Below are positions 18,416 through 26,695 of a stretch of DNA of 64,000 nt, one piece after another. Within the stretch, counting starts at the first letter, position 1. Each line of letters starts with the position of its first letter. Made by a program: the position numbers and the translations under genes. The stretch comes from Flavobacterium sp. N502536 (lineage in GTDB: Bacteria; Bacteroidota; Bacteroidia; Flavobacteriales; Flavobacteriaceae), in the NCBI RefSeq assembly GCF_025947345.1, contig NZ_CP110011.1, forward strand, positions 2,418,001-2,482,000, in the 5' to 3' direction. The notes beneath the pieces are model-generated. The model was given only the letters and a program-made list of their open reading frames with translations. It did no database searches and was not told the origin of the DNA.

Positions 18416-18793
18416 TTAAAATAAAAGTAAAAGAATAAATATCGTTAGAAAAAATAATAGTATTCTGAATTTCTTTTGTTGTTCTGCTTTACGCAAATAC
18501 CCCTCTTTTTCTAAATCCCAGGCGAATATAATTTCTATAAGTGTTTCTCCTAAATTAAATATAAAGTCAAAGATGCTATAGCTTTCTTTGGAAATTTTTA
18601 ATGCCTCAAGATTTTCCTTTTTCTTTTCTATATATTTAGCCTGATCTATTAATTTAAAATTGATTTTTCGGTTGTAGAGTTCGTCAATTGCCAATTTGTA
18701 TGCCTGAGGATTCCATTTTTTTGGAGCTCCTGCTATCGCCAGTAATTCTTTTGTTGTTCGGGTTTTAATAGGCGGCTTAAAATTGTCTTTCAT
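18416..18793 (-). CDS. Uncharacterised small membrane protein
   Basis: I do not recognise this 125-residue protein. The N-terminal two thirds are charged and likely helical, with a predicted coiled stretch around IDQAKYIEKKKENLEALK. The last 18 residues are strongly hydrophobic (FRILLFFLTIFILLLLF), so it may be a tail-anchored protein of the inner membrane. A short hydrophobic stretch (YSIFDFIFNLGETLIEIIFAW) lies near residues 72-92. It sits between polA (upstream, same strand, 48 bp away) and the LacI terminator. Confidence 0.65.
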   Translation of the reverse strand: MKDNFKPPIKTRTTKELLAIAGAPKKWNPQAYKLAIDELYNRKINFKLIDQAKYIEKKKENLEALKISKESYSIFDFIFNLGETLIEIIFAWDLEKEGYLRKAEQQKKFRILLFFLTIFILLLLF

Positions 18794-18841
18794 ATGAATC
18801 TGACATAAAATCTAAAATCAACACTCTGAAATCTAAAATTA

Positions 18842-21688
18842 TTAATGTGCAGCCAGCCAGTCTTTACCCATTCCGAGTTCAACTTCTAAAGGAACGGCCA
18901 TAGTAAAGGCGTTTTCCATTTCGTGTTTGATCATAGGCTGAATCTTCTCGAGTTCGTCGTTGTGAACATCGAACACAAGCTCATCATGCACCTGAAGCAG
19001 CATTTTGGATTTCCAGTTTTCTTCTTTTAGTTTTTTATGAATGTTGATCATGGCAATTTTGATCACATCGGCAGCGCTTCCCTGAATTGGTGCATTTACG
19101 GCATTTCGCTCGGCAGCACTTCTAACTACAGCATTTGCTGAATTAATGTCTTTTAGATAACGACGACGGCCCAAAATGGTTTGTACATATCCTTTTTCAC
19201 GCGCAAATTCAATTTGTTCAGAAATATAAGATTTCAGTCTCGGGTAGGTTTTGTAATACGCCTCGATCAAAGCGGCGCTCTCGCTGCGGGATAACGAAGT
19301 CTGATTGCTCAGTCCGAAAGCAGAAACCCCATAGATAATTCCGAAGTTAACGGTTTTGGCGTTGCTTCTTTGTTCGCGGGAAACTTCATCCAGAGGCACA
19401 TCAAAAACTTTAGCAGCGGTGGCTTTGTGAATGTCTTCTCCGTTTTTAAAAGCCGCAATCATATTTTCTTCACCACTTAAAGCGGCAATAATTCTTAATT
19501 CTATTTGCGAGTAATCGGCAGAGATTAAAGTGTAGTTTTCATCGCGTGCGACAAAAGCTTTACGAATCTGACGTCCTCTTTCAGTACGAATCGGAATGTT
19601 TTGTAAGTTCGGATTGTTAGAACTCAAACGTCCTGTAGCTGCAACGGTTTGCATATAATCGGTATGAACGCGTAATGTTTTTTTGTCTACTTGTTCCGGT
19701 AAAGCCAGTATGTAAGTACTTTGCAATTTCACCATCTGACGCCAGTCCAGAATTTGTTTTACGATAGGGTTGTCGTTGGCCAAATAAGTCAAAACCTCCT
19801 CGCCGGTTGCATATTGCCCGGTTTTGGTTTTCTTTTGCTTGGCTCCTCCAATTTTAAGTTTATCAAATAAAATATCACCCAACTGTTTCGGAGAAGCTAA
19901 GTTGAATTTTTCTCCGGCAGTTTCGTATATCTGCTGTTCTAAAGATTTGATCTCCACATCCATTTCTTTAGACATTGCATTTAAAAACTCTACATCCAGA
20001 CGAATTCCTTCGGTTTCCATAGCTGCTAAAACGCTTACTAAAGGGATTTCGATTTCGTCAAACAGTTTTTTAGTCTCAGTTTTGTCTAATTCTGTAGTAA
20101 AAATTTCTTTTAACTGCAACGTAATATCAGCATCTTCGGCAGCATATTCCTTGATGTCTTCAAGTGCTACATCGCGCATTGTAATTTGATTTTTTCCTTT
20201 TTTACCAATCAGTTCTTCAATTGGTTTAGGGGCATATTTCAAATAGGTTTCTGATAAAACATCCATATTGTGACGCATGTCCGGATTGATCAGATAGTGC
20301 GCAATCATGGTATCAAAAAGTTTTCCTTTTACAGTAATGTCGTAATTGGAAAGGATTTTTAAATCGTATTTTAAATTCTGACCTATTTTTTCGATGTTTT
20401 CATTCTCAAAGAAAGGTCTGAATTTTTCAATTAAAGTCTGAGCTTCTTCCTGATTTTCCGGAAACGGAACGTAAAATGCTTTTCCTTTTTCATAAGAGAA
20501 GGCAATACCTACCAACTCGGCATGCAAAGCATCTAAACCTGTAGTTTCGGTATCAAAACAAACAGAAGTCTGGTTTTGCAGGTTTTGTAAAAGCAGTTTT
20601 ATGCCAAGATCTCCCTGAATCGCCTGATAGGAGTGAGGCGTATTTTCGAGCGTATTGTAAAAAGAAGTTCGGGTTGTTTCTGTATTTTCTTCGGTAGCAC
20701 CGCCTCCAAAAAGATCAAACTGATCTTCGTTTTTAGGCTGTGGTTTTTTGTATAATTTGGCATCAGAAACCGGAGCAGAAGCCGCTGATTCATTCCCGTT
20801 GCCTGTTTTAAACAAATTGTCAAACTGCTCTGCCATTCGTCTGAACTCAAGTTCCTGAAAAATAGCATCGGTTTTTTCAATATCAGGACGAACTAATTCG
20901 TAATCGTCTTCGTTAAATGTTACCGGACAGTCCAATAAAATGGTTGCCAGTTTTTTAGACAACAATCCTTTTTCTTTATTGGCCTCGATATTCTCTTTCA
21001 TTTTTCCTTTTAGCTTATCAGTATTGGCTAATAGGTTTTCCATCGTTCCAAATTCTTTCAGAAGTTTTTTGGCGGTTACTTCACCCACTCCCGGAAGTCC
21101 CGGAATATTATCGGCAGCGTCACCCATCATTCCAAGGAAATCAATCACCTGTTCCGGACGCTCGATTTCAAATTTTGCCAAAACTTCAGGAACTCCCCAA
21201 ATTTCAATTCCATTTCCCATACGGGCAGGTTTGTACATAAAGATATTTTCTGAAACCAATTGGGCAAAATCCTTATCCGGAGTCACCATAAAAACTTTAT
21301 AATTTTCTTTCTCGGCTTGTTTGGCGATCGTTCCAATTAAATCATCGGCTTCAAAACCCGACACTTCAATAATTGGAATGTGCATGGCTTTCAATAATTC
21401 ACATATATAAGGAACGGCAATTTTGATGGCTTCAGGTGTCACATCGCGATTGGCCTTGTATTCAGGGAATAATTCGTTTCGCAAATCGCTTCCGCCTTTG
21501 TCAAAAGCTACAGCCAGGTGATCCGGTTTTTCACGTTTGATCACATCTAAAAGCGAATTCATGAATCCCATGATCGCAGAGGTATCCATTCCTTTGGAGT
21601 TGATCCTTGGGTTTTTTATGAAGGCGTAGTAGCCGCGAAATATTAAAGCGTAAGCATCAAGTAAAAAAAGGCGTTTTTGTGACGACAT
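18842..21688 (-). CDS. polA: DNA polymerase I
   Basis: A 948-residue Pol I with three domains: 5'-3' exonuclease (about 1-290, starting with LFLLDAYALIFRGYYA), 3'-5' exonuclease (about 350-540; FDTETTGLD near residue 377) and polymerase (about 560-948). The exonuclease aspartate and glutamate of DTETTG are kept, so proofreading is probably active, unlike in some Pol I enzymes. Polymerase motifs A (ADYSQIELR), B (RSNAKTVNFGIIYG) and C (QVHDELVFDV) are intact. It removes RNA primers and fills gaps in replication and repair. Confidence 0.97.
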   Translation of the reverse strand: MSSQKRLFLLDAYALIFRGYYAFIKNPRINSKGMDTSAIMGFMNSLLDVIKREKPDHLAVAFDKGGSDLRNELFPEYKANRDVTPEAIKIAVPYICELLKAMHIPIIEVSGFEADDLIGTIAKQAEKENYKVFMVTPDKDFAQLVSENIFMYKPARMGNGIEIWGVPEVLAKFEIERPEQVIDFLGMMGDAADNIPGLPGVGEVTAKKLLKEFGTMENLLANTDKLKGKMKENIEANKEKGLLSKKLATILLDCPVTFNEDDYELVRPDIEKTDAIFQELEFRRMAEQFDNLFKTGNGNESAASAPVSDAKLYKKPQPKNEDQFDLFGGGATEENTETTRTSFYNTLENTPHSYQAIQGDLGIKLLLQNLQNQTSVCFDTETTGLDALHAELVGIAFSYEKGKAFYVPFPENQEEAQTLIEKFRPFFENENIEKIGQNLKYDLKILSNYDITVKGKLFDTMIAHYLINPDMRHNMDVLSETYLKYAPKPIEELIGKKGKNQITMRDVALEDIKEYAAEDADITLQLKEIFTTELDKTETKKLFDEIEIPLVSVLAAMETEGIRLDVEFLNAMSKEMDVEIKSLEQQIYETAGEKFNLASPKQLGDILFDKLKIGGAKQKKTKTGQYATGEEVLTYLANDNPIVKQILDWRQMVKLQSTYILALPEQVDKKTLRVHTDYMQTVAATGRLSSNNPNLQNIPIRTERGRQIRKAFVARDENYTLISADYSQIELRIIAALSGEENMIAAFKNGEDIHKATAAKVFDVPLDEVSREQRSNAKTVNFGIIYGVSAFGLSNQTSLSRSESAALIEAYYKTYPRLKSYISEQIEFAREKGYVQTILGRRRYLKDINSANAVVRSAAERNAVNAPIQGSAADVIKIAMINIHKKLKEENWKSKMLLQVHDELVFDVHNDELEKIQPMIKHEMENAFTMAVPLEVELGMGKDWLAAH

Positions 21689-21872
21689 ATGTTCAGTTTA
21701 TCAATTCAATTTTCAAAGTTACAAATATCGATATAATATTAGGACACAAATTAATTTGTTATTTGTTTTTCCTGATTATAGTAGGAAGGATTTAATTTTT
21801 TTTCTGTGAAGTTTAAAATAGAACTAAACCAGAAGGAAGGTTTTGTCGTAAGTAAATAAAAAACAATGTGTT

Positions 21873-23408
21873 ATGAGAGAAAATTTATTTACACCGCGAT
21901 CACTTTTTTTGATGGGATTAATGTCATTTTTAGGTGCATGTTCTAATGATGACGACAGAACTCCAATTCCACAGCCCGAACCAGAACCAATGCCTGGTAC
22001 TGCCCCTCCGGTAGACTTTACCGCATTAAGTAATGATAACAAAGTTTTTTACTTTAATGCCAAAGATTTAAAAACTCCTGTTCGTTCCTATTCTATAACA
22101 GGGTTACAATCAGGCGAGAGTATCATTAGTATTGACTACAGACCAGCTACAGGCCAATTGTATGGATTGGGCTCTACCAGCAGATTATATACCATAAATG
22201 AAAGTTCGGGATTAGCAACAGCTTTAGGAACGGCATCTTTCTCTCCGGCAATTGAAGGAACATCGTCTTCTATAGATTTTAACCCCACGGTTGACAGGGT
22301 ACGTCTGGTGTCTAATAACGGAAAAAATCTGAGATTGCATCCCGAACTCGGAACTGTAGCTGCAACCGACGGAAATATTAATGGGGTAGCGAATGCTCAG
22401 GTAGGAGCGATTGCTTATACCAATAGTCTTTCAGGAAGTACGACGACACAGCTTTTTGATATAGATTATGCTACGGATAAATTGTACTTGCAAAATCCCC
22501 CAAATGATGGAACTCTTCAGGAAGTAGGGAGCTTAAAGGTTGATTTTTCGGGAGTTGGAGGTTTTGATATACAGCCGGATTCGAATTTAGGAATAGCAGT
22601 AAACAATAAAAATAGCGAATCAAGATTATATACGATTAATTTAACGAATGGAGAAGCAACCTGGGTTGGGGTTTTTACACAGCAGATTGTTGAAGTAGCT
22701 TTTAAAACAAAACCTATCGCTTTCGCAACATCCGAAACAAACATTTTGTACCGATTTAATCCGGCTACAGGAACTTCAAATTCAGTTGCTCTGATAGGGA
22801 TGAATTCAAGTGAGCAGGTGGTTGGTTTGGACTTCAGGCCTGCAAACGGAGCACTTTATGCCCTAACCAATCAAAGCAGACTGTTAACGATTAATTCTTC
22901 AAACGGACAGGTGACCGCTGTTGGTACTGGATTGTCTCCAACATTGTCCGGACAGAATTTTGGTTTTGATTTTAATCCAACGGTTGACAGAATACGTGTG
23001 GTAAGCAATACAGGGCAAAACCTCCGACTGCATCCGGATACAGGAGTAGTTGCGGCTACTGATGTTCTTCTTAATCCGGGGTCACCATCCGTTACAGCTG
23101 CCGCTTACACGAATAATTTTGCACAAGCTTCGACTACACAGTTATTTGTTATCGATTCCGGTACTAATAGTCTCTACCTTCAAAATCCGCCAAATAACGG
23201 AACTTTGGTGTTGGTGGGCAGTTTGGGAGTAATGACAACGGGAATGAACGGGTTTGATATAGGAGGGGCCAGTAATGAGGCGTTTGCAGTATTAACCGTT
23301 AGTGGTGTACAGTCGGTTTATAAGATTAATTTAACCACCGGTACAGCAACAAAAACAGTTGATTTTTCTCCGGCAGTTACTTCGATGACTTTAGGATTGG
23401 GCTTTTAA
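21873..23408 (+). CDS. DUF4394 lipoprotein with two tandem repeats of the domain
   Basis: A 511-residue exported lipoprotein: hydrophobic N-terminus ending FLGAC, then an acidic and Pro-rich linker. Two homologous DUF4394 domains follow (about residues 55-275 and 285-505). The pairs RLYTIN/RLLTIN, DFNPTVDRVRLVSNNGKNLRLHP/DFNPTVDRIRVVSNTGQNLRLHP and LYLQNPPNDGTL/LYLQNPPNNGTL show the internal duplication. The repeats look beta-propeller-like. The biochemical role of DUF4394 is not established. A terminator follows at 23435. Confidence 0.88.
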   Translation: MRENLFTPRSLFLMGLMSFLGACSNDDDRTPIPQPEPEPMPGTAPPVDFTALSNDNKVFYFNAKDLKTPVRSYSITGLQSGESIISIDYRPATGQLYGLGSTSRLYTINESSGLATALGTASFSPAIEGTSSSIDFNPTVDRVRLVSNNGKNLRLHPELGTVAATDGNINGVANAQVGAIAYTNSLSGSTTTQLFDIDYATDKLYLQNPPNDGTLQEVGSLKVDFSGVGGFDIQPDSNLGIAVNNKNSESRLYTINLTNGEATWVGVFTQQIVEVAFKTKPIAFATSETNILYRFNPATGTSNSVALIGMNSSEQVVGLDFRPANGALYALTNQSRLLTINSSNGQVTAVGTGLSPTLSGQNFGFDFNPTVDRIRVVSNTGQNLRLHPDTGVVAATDVLLNPGSPSVTAAAYTNNFAQASTTQLFVIDSGTNSLYLQNPPNNGTLVLVGSLGVMTTGMNGFDIGGASNEAFAVLTVSGVQSVYKINLTTGTATKTVDFSPAVTSMTLGLGF

Positions 23409-23434
23409 AAGATAGAATAAAATATACATGCGAT

Positions 23435-23466
23435 AAAGCGACAGGATATTCCGGTCGCTTTTTTTA
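23435..23466 (+). terminator. Intrinsic terminator of the DUF4394 gene
   Basis: AAAGCGAC and GTCGCTTT pair around an 11-nt loop and are followed by seven T residues. Confidence 0.88.
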
Positions 23467-23501
23467 TAAATTAAAGTTAAAATTTTAATAGGGCATGATT
23501 T

Positions 23502-23536
23502 CTTCATTTTGTCTTCATATTGCAGGGGTAAATTTG
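23502..23536 (+). promoter_or_regulatory. Promoter with direct-repeat operator before the first small secreted protein
   Basis: CTTCAT occurs at 23502-23507 and again at 23513-23518, an 11-bp period as is usual for OmpR/PhoB-type response regulators. A perfect -7 element TAAATTTG lies at 23529-23536, exactly 10 nt after the second repeat. The same layout with the same spacings stands before the third small protein (26254-26288), on the other side of the two-component genes. Confidence 0.82.
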
Positions 23537-23577
23537 ATCTGTAAAATAAAAGGTATTAATATAAAATTTTAGAAATC

Positions 23578-23775
23578 ATGAGAAATTTATTGATGTTGCT
23601 AGTGGCAGTTTTAGGAACAAGTGTTATGGTAAGTGCATTTCCAGCTAAAGGTATTAAACCGGCTCCGGCTAAAGAAGTAAAAGCGACAAAACACCCTAAG
23701 CATAAAATGGATAAAAAAGCGAAAGCAGTAAAAACTGCAGCGCCAAAAGCAGAAGCTCCAAAAGACAAAAAATAA
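23578..23775 (+). CDS. Small secreted Lys/Ala/Pro-rich protein, paralogue 1
   Basis: A 65-residue protein: Sec signal peptide of 20 residues ending VSA, then 45 residues with 15 lysines, many Ala and Pro, two His and no Cys. It looks basic and intrinsically disordered. The first 20 residues are nearly identical to those of the paralogues at 23820 and 26333 (MRNLLMLLVAVLGTSVMVSA type). It has its own promoter with the CTTCAT direct repeat. I know of no assigned function for it; the general plan resembles enterobacterial Asr, which is also small, basic, exported and under OmpR-type regulators, but no homology is claimed. Confidence 0.8.
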   Translation: MRNLLMLLVAVLGTSVMVSAFPAKGIKPAPAKEVKATKHPKHKMDKKAKAVKTAAPKAEAPKDKK

Positions 23776-23819
23776 GACAATAAAAGTGTAAAACAAAAGA
23801 ACTATTTAAAACAAAAGTT

Positions 23820-24011
23820 ATGAAAAATCTAATGATGTTACTCGTGGCAGTTTTGGGAACAAGTGTAATGGTTAGCGCGCAAACAGCTCCGGCAAAGCCA
23901 ACTCCTGTAAAAGAAGTAAAAGCAACTAAGCACCACAAAAACAAAGCCGATAAAAAAATGAAAGCGGAAAAAAGCGAAGCTCCAAAAGCAGAAACAACTA
24001 AAATGAAGTAG
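23820..24011 (+). CDS. Small secreted Lys/Ala-rich protein, paralogue 2
   Basis: A 63-residue paralogue of the preceding gene, 44 bp downstream and without a promoter that I can see, so probably on the same transcript. The signal peptide ends VSAQ, and the mature 43 residues hold 13 lysines and a KATKHHKNKADKK core shared with paralogue 1 (KATKHPKHKMDKK). A terminator follows at 24095, ahead of the response regulator. Confidence 0.8.
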   Translation: MKNLMMLLVAVLGTSVMVSAQTAPAKPTPVKEVKATKHHKNKADKKMKAEKSEAPKAETTKMK

Positions 24012-24094
24012 TAAAAATTGTTTTCGTTTTGCTTACGGAAAATTGTAAACGAGGCAAAACAGAAGTAATGATTATGGAGAATGAGGTTGAAGAG

Positions 24095-24125
24095 AGCTGG
24101 TAAAGAAATTTACTGGCTTTTTTTA
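24095..24125 (+). terminator. Intrinsic terminator after the small-protein pair
   Basis: AGCTGGTAAA and TTTACTGGCT form a 10-bp stem with two G-U pairs around a GAAA tetraloop, followed by a T-run. Confidence 0.85.
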
Positions 24126-24201
24126 TTCGTTAAATTTTTTAATAATGCGCAACGATGCTTTTTATAATTGCTTAAATTTAGTTGCGCTTAAAAGCTGTAT
24201 T

Positions 24202-24876
24202 ATGAATATTTTAATTGTTGAAGATACTAAAGAACTTGCGGTAGAAGTTTATGATTTTCTGTGTAATGCAGGTTACGTTTGTAAAATTGTTCACAATTGT
24301 GGTGACGCTTTAGAAGAAGTAAACAGCAACGATTACGACGCTATGCTGCTGGATCTTGGTTTGCCTGACGGAGATGGATTTGAAGTGCTGAAAACCGTTC
24401 GGAAAACCAAATCGAAAATGGCTGTTATTGTGCTTACTGCCCGCGGTGAACTCGATGACAGAATAAACGGTTTGCATTTGGGTGCCGATGATTATCTGAC
24501 AAAACCGTTTGCGCTCACCGAACTTAGTGCGCGATTGTTTGCCGTCATTCGCAGGATGCATGGTTTTACTTTGAACAATTTAAGCATTCATGGTTTTTTA
24601 CTGCAGCTTCAGGATTACAAAGTAAGTTATAATGAAACGCCTATCAATCTCACCAAAAAGGAGTTTGATATTTTTCAATATTTGGTTCTCAATAAAAACA
24701 GAGTCATTACCCGATTGCAATTGACAGAGCATATTTGGGGAGACATTCTCGAGGTCAATTCCGATTCTAATTTTATTGATGTTCATGTTCGGAACCTTCG
24801 AAAAAAACTGGACAAACATACCGAAATTGACTGGTTTGAAACGGTCAGAAATGTTGGGTATCGTATAAACGAATAA
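24202..24876 (+). CDS. OmpR/PhoB-type response regulator
   Basis: A 224-residue regulator with an N-terminal receiver domain and a C-terminal winged-helix DNA-binding domain. The receiver acidic pair is in IVEDT, the phospho-acceptor aspartate is in MLLDLGLPDGDGF (about residue 51), the conserved Thr/Ser is in VLTARG and the lysine in LTKPF. The effector domain shows LTKKEFDIFQYLVLN and VHVRNLRKKLD. I chose the ATG at 24202 (MNILIVEDT) over one 19 codons upstream because it begins at the first receiver strand. The kinase follows after 12 bp. Flanking small-protein promoters carry direct repeats fit for such a regulator. Confidence 0.94.
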   Translation: MNILIVEDTKELAVEVYDFLCNAGYVCKIVHNCGDALEEVNSNDYDAMLLDLGLPDGDGFEVLKTVRKTKSKMAVIVLTARGELDDRINGLHLGADDYLTKPFALTELSARLFAVIRRMHGFTLNNLSIHGFLLQLQDYKVSYNETPINLTKKEFDIFQYLVLNKNRVITRLQLTEHIWGDILEVNSDSNFIDVHVRNLRKKLDKHTEIDWFETVRNVGYRINE

Positions 24877-24888
24877 AGAATAACGACT

Positions 24889-26226
24889 GTGAAAATAAAA
24901 CATCAACTGGCTATTTTTAATGCGCTGACAAGACTGTTGGTTATTTTAATTTTATGGCTGATGCTGCCTATTTTGGTTGAAAATGTGGTGTACCGACATA
25001 TTAATAACGGCCTGCTCGAAAAGAAACAGAAGTTTATCGAACATTTGAATCAGAATGAGATTGATGATTTTATGGAGAATTCAGGAGATTCGACTGAAAC
25101 CTACTCGCAGTTTTCAACCCTTCACAGTGAGTTTCTGGTACTTTCAAAGTCTTCAGTGAAACCCGATCAGAAAAAGCCTGTTTTTAGTAATGACTATCGG
25201 ATTATCGAAGGAGAAGAGAACGAATACCGAATTTTGCAGTATCATTTTACTTATGGAAATCAGGATTATCAGCTCGAAATTGGAAGCAGTTTGGGGGAAG
25301 TAAAAGACCTTACTTTTATCATTCGCTTTTTTATCATAATTGTTTTTGTGGTTATATTGCTGATTACTTTTTTAGCGGATACTTTTTACATCGAATATTT
25401 ACTCAAGCCTTTTTATAAAATTATTGACACTAAAATAAGGCGGGTCAATGAGCCTGAAGCCTTTGATCATACCCCAATAAAAGCCAGATCACGGGATTTC
25501 AGAGAGCTTGATTTTGTTTTAAATCAGATGATGGACCGTATTGCGGAGCTTTTTAAAAAAGAGAAACAGTTTATTTCAAATGTTTCGCACGAGCTTCTAA
25601 CGCCAATTGCTCTGCTTAAAAGCAAGTTTGAGAACTTATTGCAAAACGAATCTCTGGATGATAATGCATTTGATAAAATTGCAGGGTCGTTGAAAACATT
25701 AGACATGCTCAAAAAAATCATCAACAATTTATTGCTGATTTCCAGAATAGAGAACAATCAGTATGAAGCCATCGAGCATATCAATTTTCATGAGATTGTA
25801 GATGATCTGCACGAGGATTTGCAGGACCGAATTGAGGACAGGGAAATTCAGTTTCTGAATAAGATGCAGCATCATTATGTCTTCACAGGAAATAAAACGC
25901 TGATTCATATTCTCATTTACAACTTGGTGACCAATGCTATAAAATACAATAAACCACAGGGCAGTATTACGATAACGGACGGTTTCAACCAGCCTAACTA
26001 TTTTATTTCGATAACAGATTCCGGTGTTGGAATGAATGATTCTCAAATCGAACAGATCTTCAACAGGTTTGCCAGAATCAGTTCAGATCAGGACGGTCAG
26101 GGCTTGGGGCTTGCTATTGCCGAAAGTATCGCTTCTTTTCATCATATCGAAATTAAGGTGACTTCTGTAGTAAATGCAGGAACCACTTTTACCTTGTTGT
26201 TTCCGGAAACGGGAAAACACAATTAA
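24889..26226 (+). CDS. Sensor histidine kinase
   Basis: A 445-residue membrane kinase starting at GTG 24889. It has two transmembrane segments (about residues 12-33 and 143-166) around a periplasmic sensor part of about 110 residues. The dimerisation/phospho-acceptor domain has the H-box FISNVSHELLTPI (His near 233), and the ATPase domain has the N box NLVTNAIKYN, the G1 box DSGVGM and the G2 box GQGLGLAIA. It forms a two-gene unit with the response regulator, 12 bp upstream. The signal sensed is unknown. Confidence 0.94.
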   Translation: MKIKHQLAIFNALTRLLVILILWLMLPILVENVVYRHINNGLLEKKQKFIEHLNQNEIDDFMENSGDSTETYSQFSTLHSEFLVLSKSSVKPDQKKPVFSNDYRIIEGEENEYRILQYHFTYGNQDYQLEIGSSLGEVKDLTFIIRFFIIIVFVVILLITFLADTFYIEYLLKPFYKIIDTKIRRVNEPEAFDHTPIKARSRDFRELDFVLNQMMDRIAELFKKEKQFISNVSHELLTPIALLKSKFENLLQNESLDDNAFDKIAGSLKTLDMLKKIINNLLLISRIENNQYEAIEHINFHEIVDDLHEDLQDRIEDREIQFLNKMQHHYVFTGNKTLIHILIYNLVTNAIKYNKPQGSITITDGFNQPNYFISITDSGVGMNDSQIEQIFNRFARISSDQDGQGLGLAIAESIASFHHIEIKVTSVVNAGTTFTLLFPETGKHN

Positions 26227-26253
26227 AAGTTAATTTTTTCAGAAGACCCCAAT

Positions 26254-26288
26254 CTTCATTTAATCTTCATTTTCCGATTCTATCTTTG
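26254..26288 (+). promoter_or_regulatory. Promoter with direct-repeat operator before the third small secreted protein
   Basis: CTTCAT at 26254-26259 and 26265-26270 (11-bp period), then 10 nt, then a perfect -7 element TATCTTTG at 26281-26288. Spacing is identical to the copy at 23502-23536, while the spacer sequences differ. This argues for one shared activator, most simply the adjacent OmpR-type regulator. Confidence 0.82.
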
Positions 26289-26332
26289 AGGTATAATAAA
26301 TGAAGATATTAATAATCATAAAAACTAAAATC

Positions 26333-26518
26333 ATGAGAAAATTAGTAATGTTAGCAGTAGCTGTTTTAGGAACAACTGCAATGGTAAGCGCGCAAACAAC
26401 CCCAGCAAAATCAGCCCCTGTAAAAGAAGCAAAAGCGCCTAAAAAAGACAAAAAAGCGGATAAAAAAGCGAAAAAAGAAGCAGCAGCTAAACCCGAAGCA
26501 GCAAAAGCTCAAAAATAA
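26333..26518 (+). CDS. Small secreted Lys/Ala-rich protein, paralogue 3
   Basis: A 61-residue protein: signal peptide of 20 residues ending VSA, then 41 residues with 14 lysines and 12 alanines, no aromatic residue and no Cys. The ATG at 26333 (MRKLVMLAVAVLG) aligns with the signal peptides of paralogues 1 and 2; an ATG 11 codons upstream (26300) is in frame but would spoil the signal peptide. It has its own CTTCAT-repeat promoter and a terminator, so it is a single-gene unit directly behind the kinase. Confidence 0.8.
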   Translation: MRKLVMLAVAVLGTTAMVSAQTTPAKSAPVKEAKAPKKDKKADKKAKKEAAAKPEAAKAQK

Positions 26519-26583
26519 AACAACATAGTTTACTGTGGTAGACCTGTTGTGGATTATAAAAGGTTTTAAAAAATTTGGTAGAA

Positions 26584-26616
26584 AAAAAGCTGATAGAGAA
26601 ATCTGTCAGCTTTTTG
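26584..26616 (+). terminator. Intrinsic terminator of small protein 3
   Basis: AAAAGCTGATAGA and TCTGTCAGCTTTT pair with a GAAA tetraloop, one G-U pair, then T residues. Confidence 0.9.
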
Positions 26617-26695
26617 TTATTAGCAGCGTTAAATTTTTGATAATAAAAAGCCATACAATTTTCATTCTTTGTTACTTTGCTTAAAACTATAAATA

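Noticed and set aside
20599..20880. A 93-codon frame inside polA
   Set aside because: Shadow of polA in another frame on the same strand, no independent features.
24172..24202. TTAAATTTAG before the response regulator as a promoter
   Set aside because: It misses the final G of TAnnTTTG at the right place, and no CTTCAT repeat lies near, so I do not claim it.
26300..26332. An earlier ATG for the third small secreted protein
   Set aside because: Its 11 extra residues would precede the shared signal peptide of all three paralogues.
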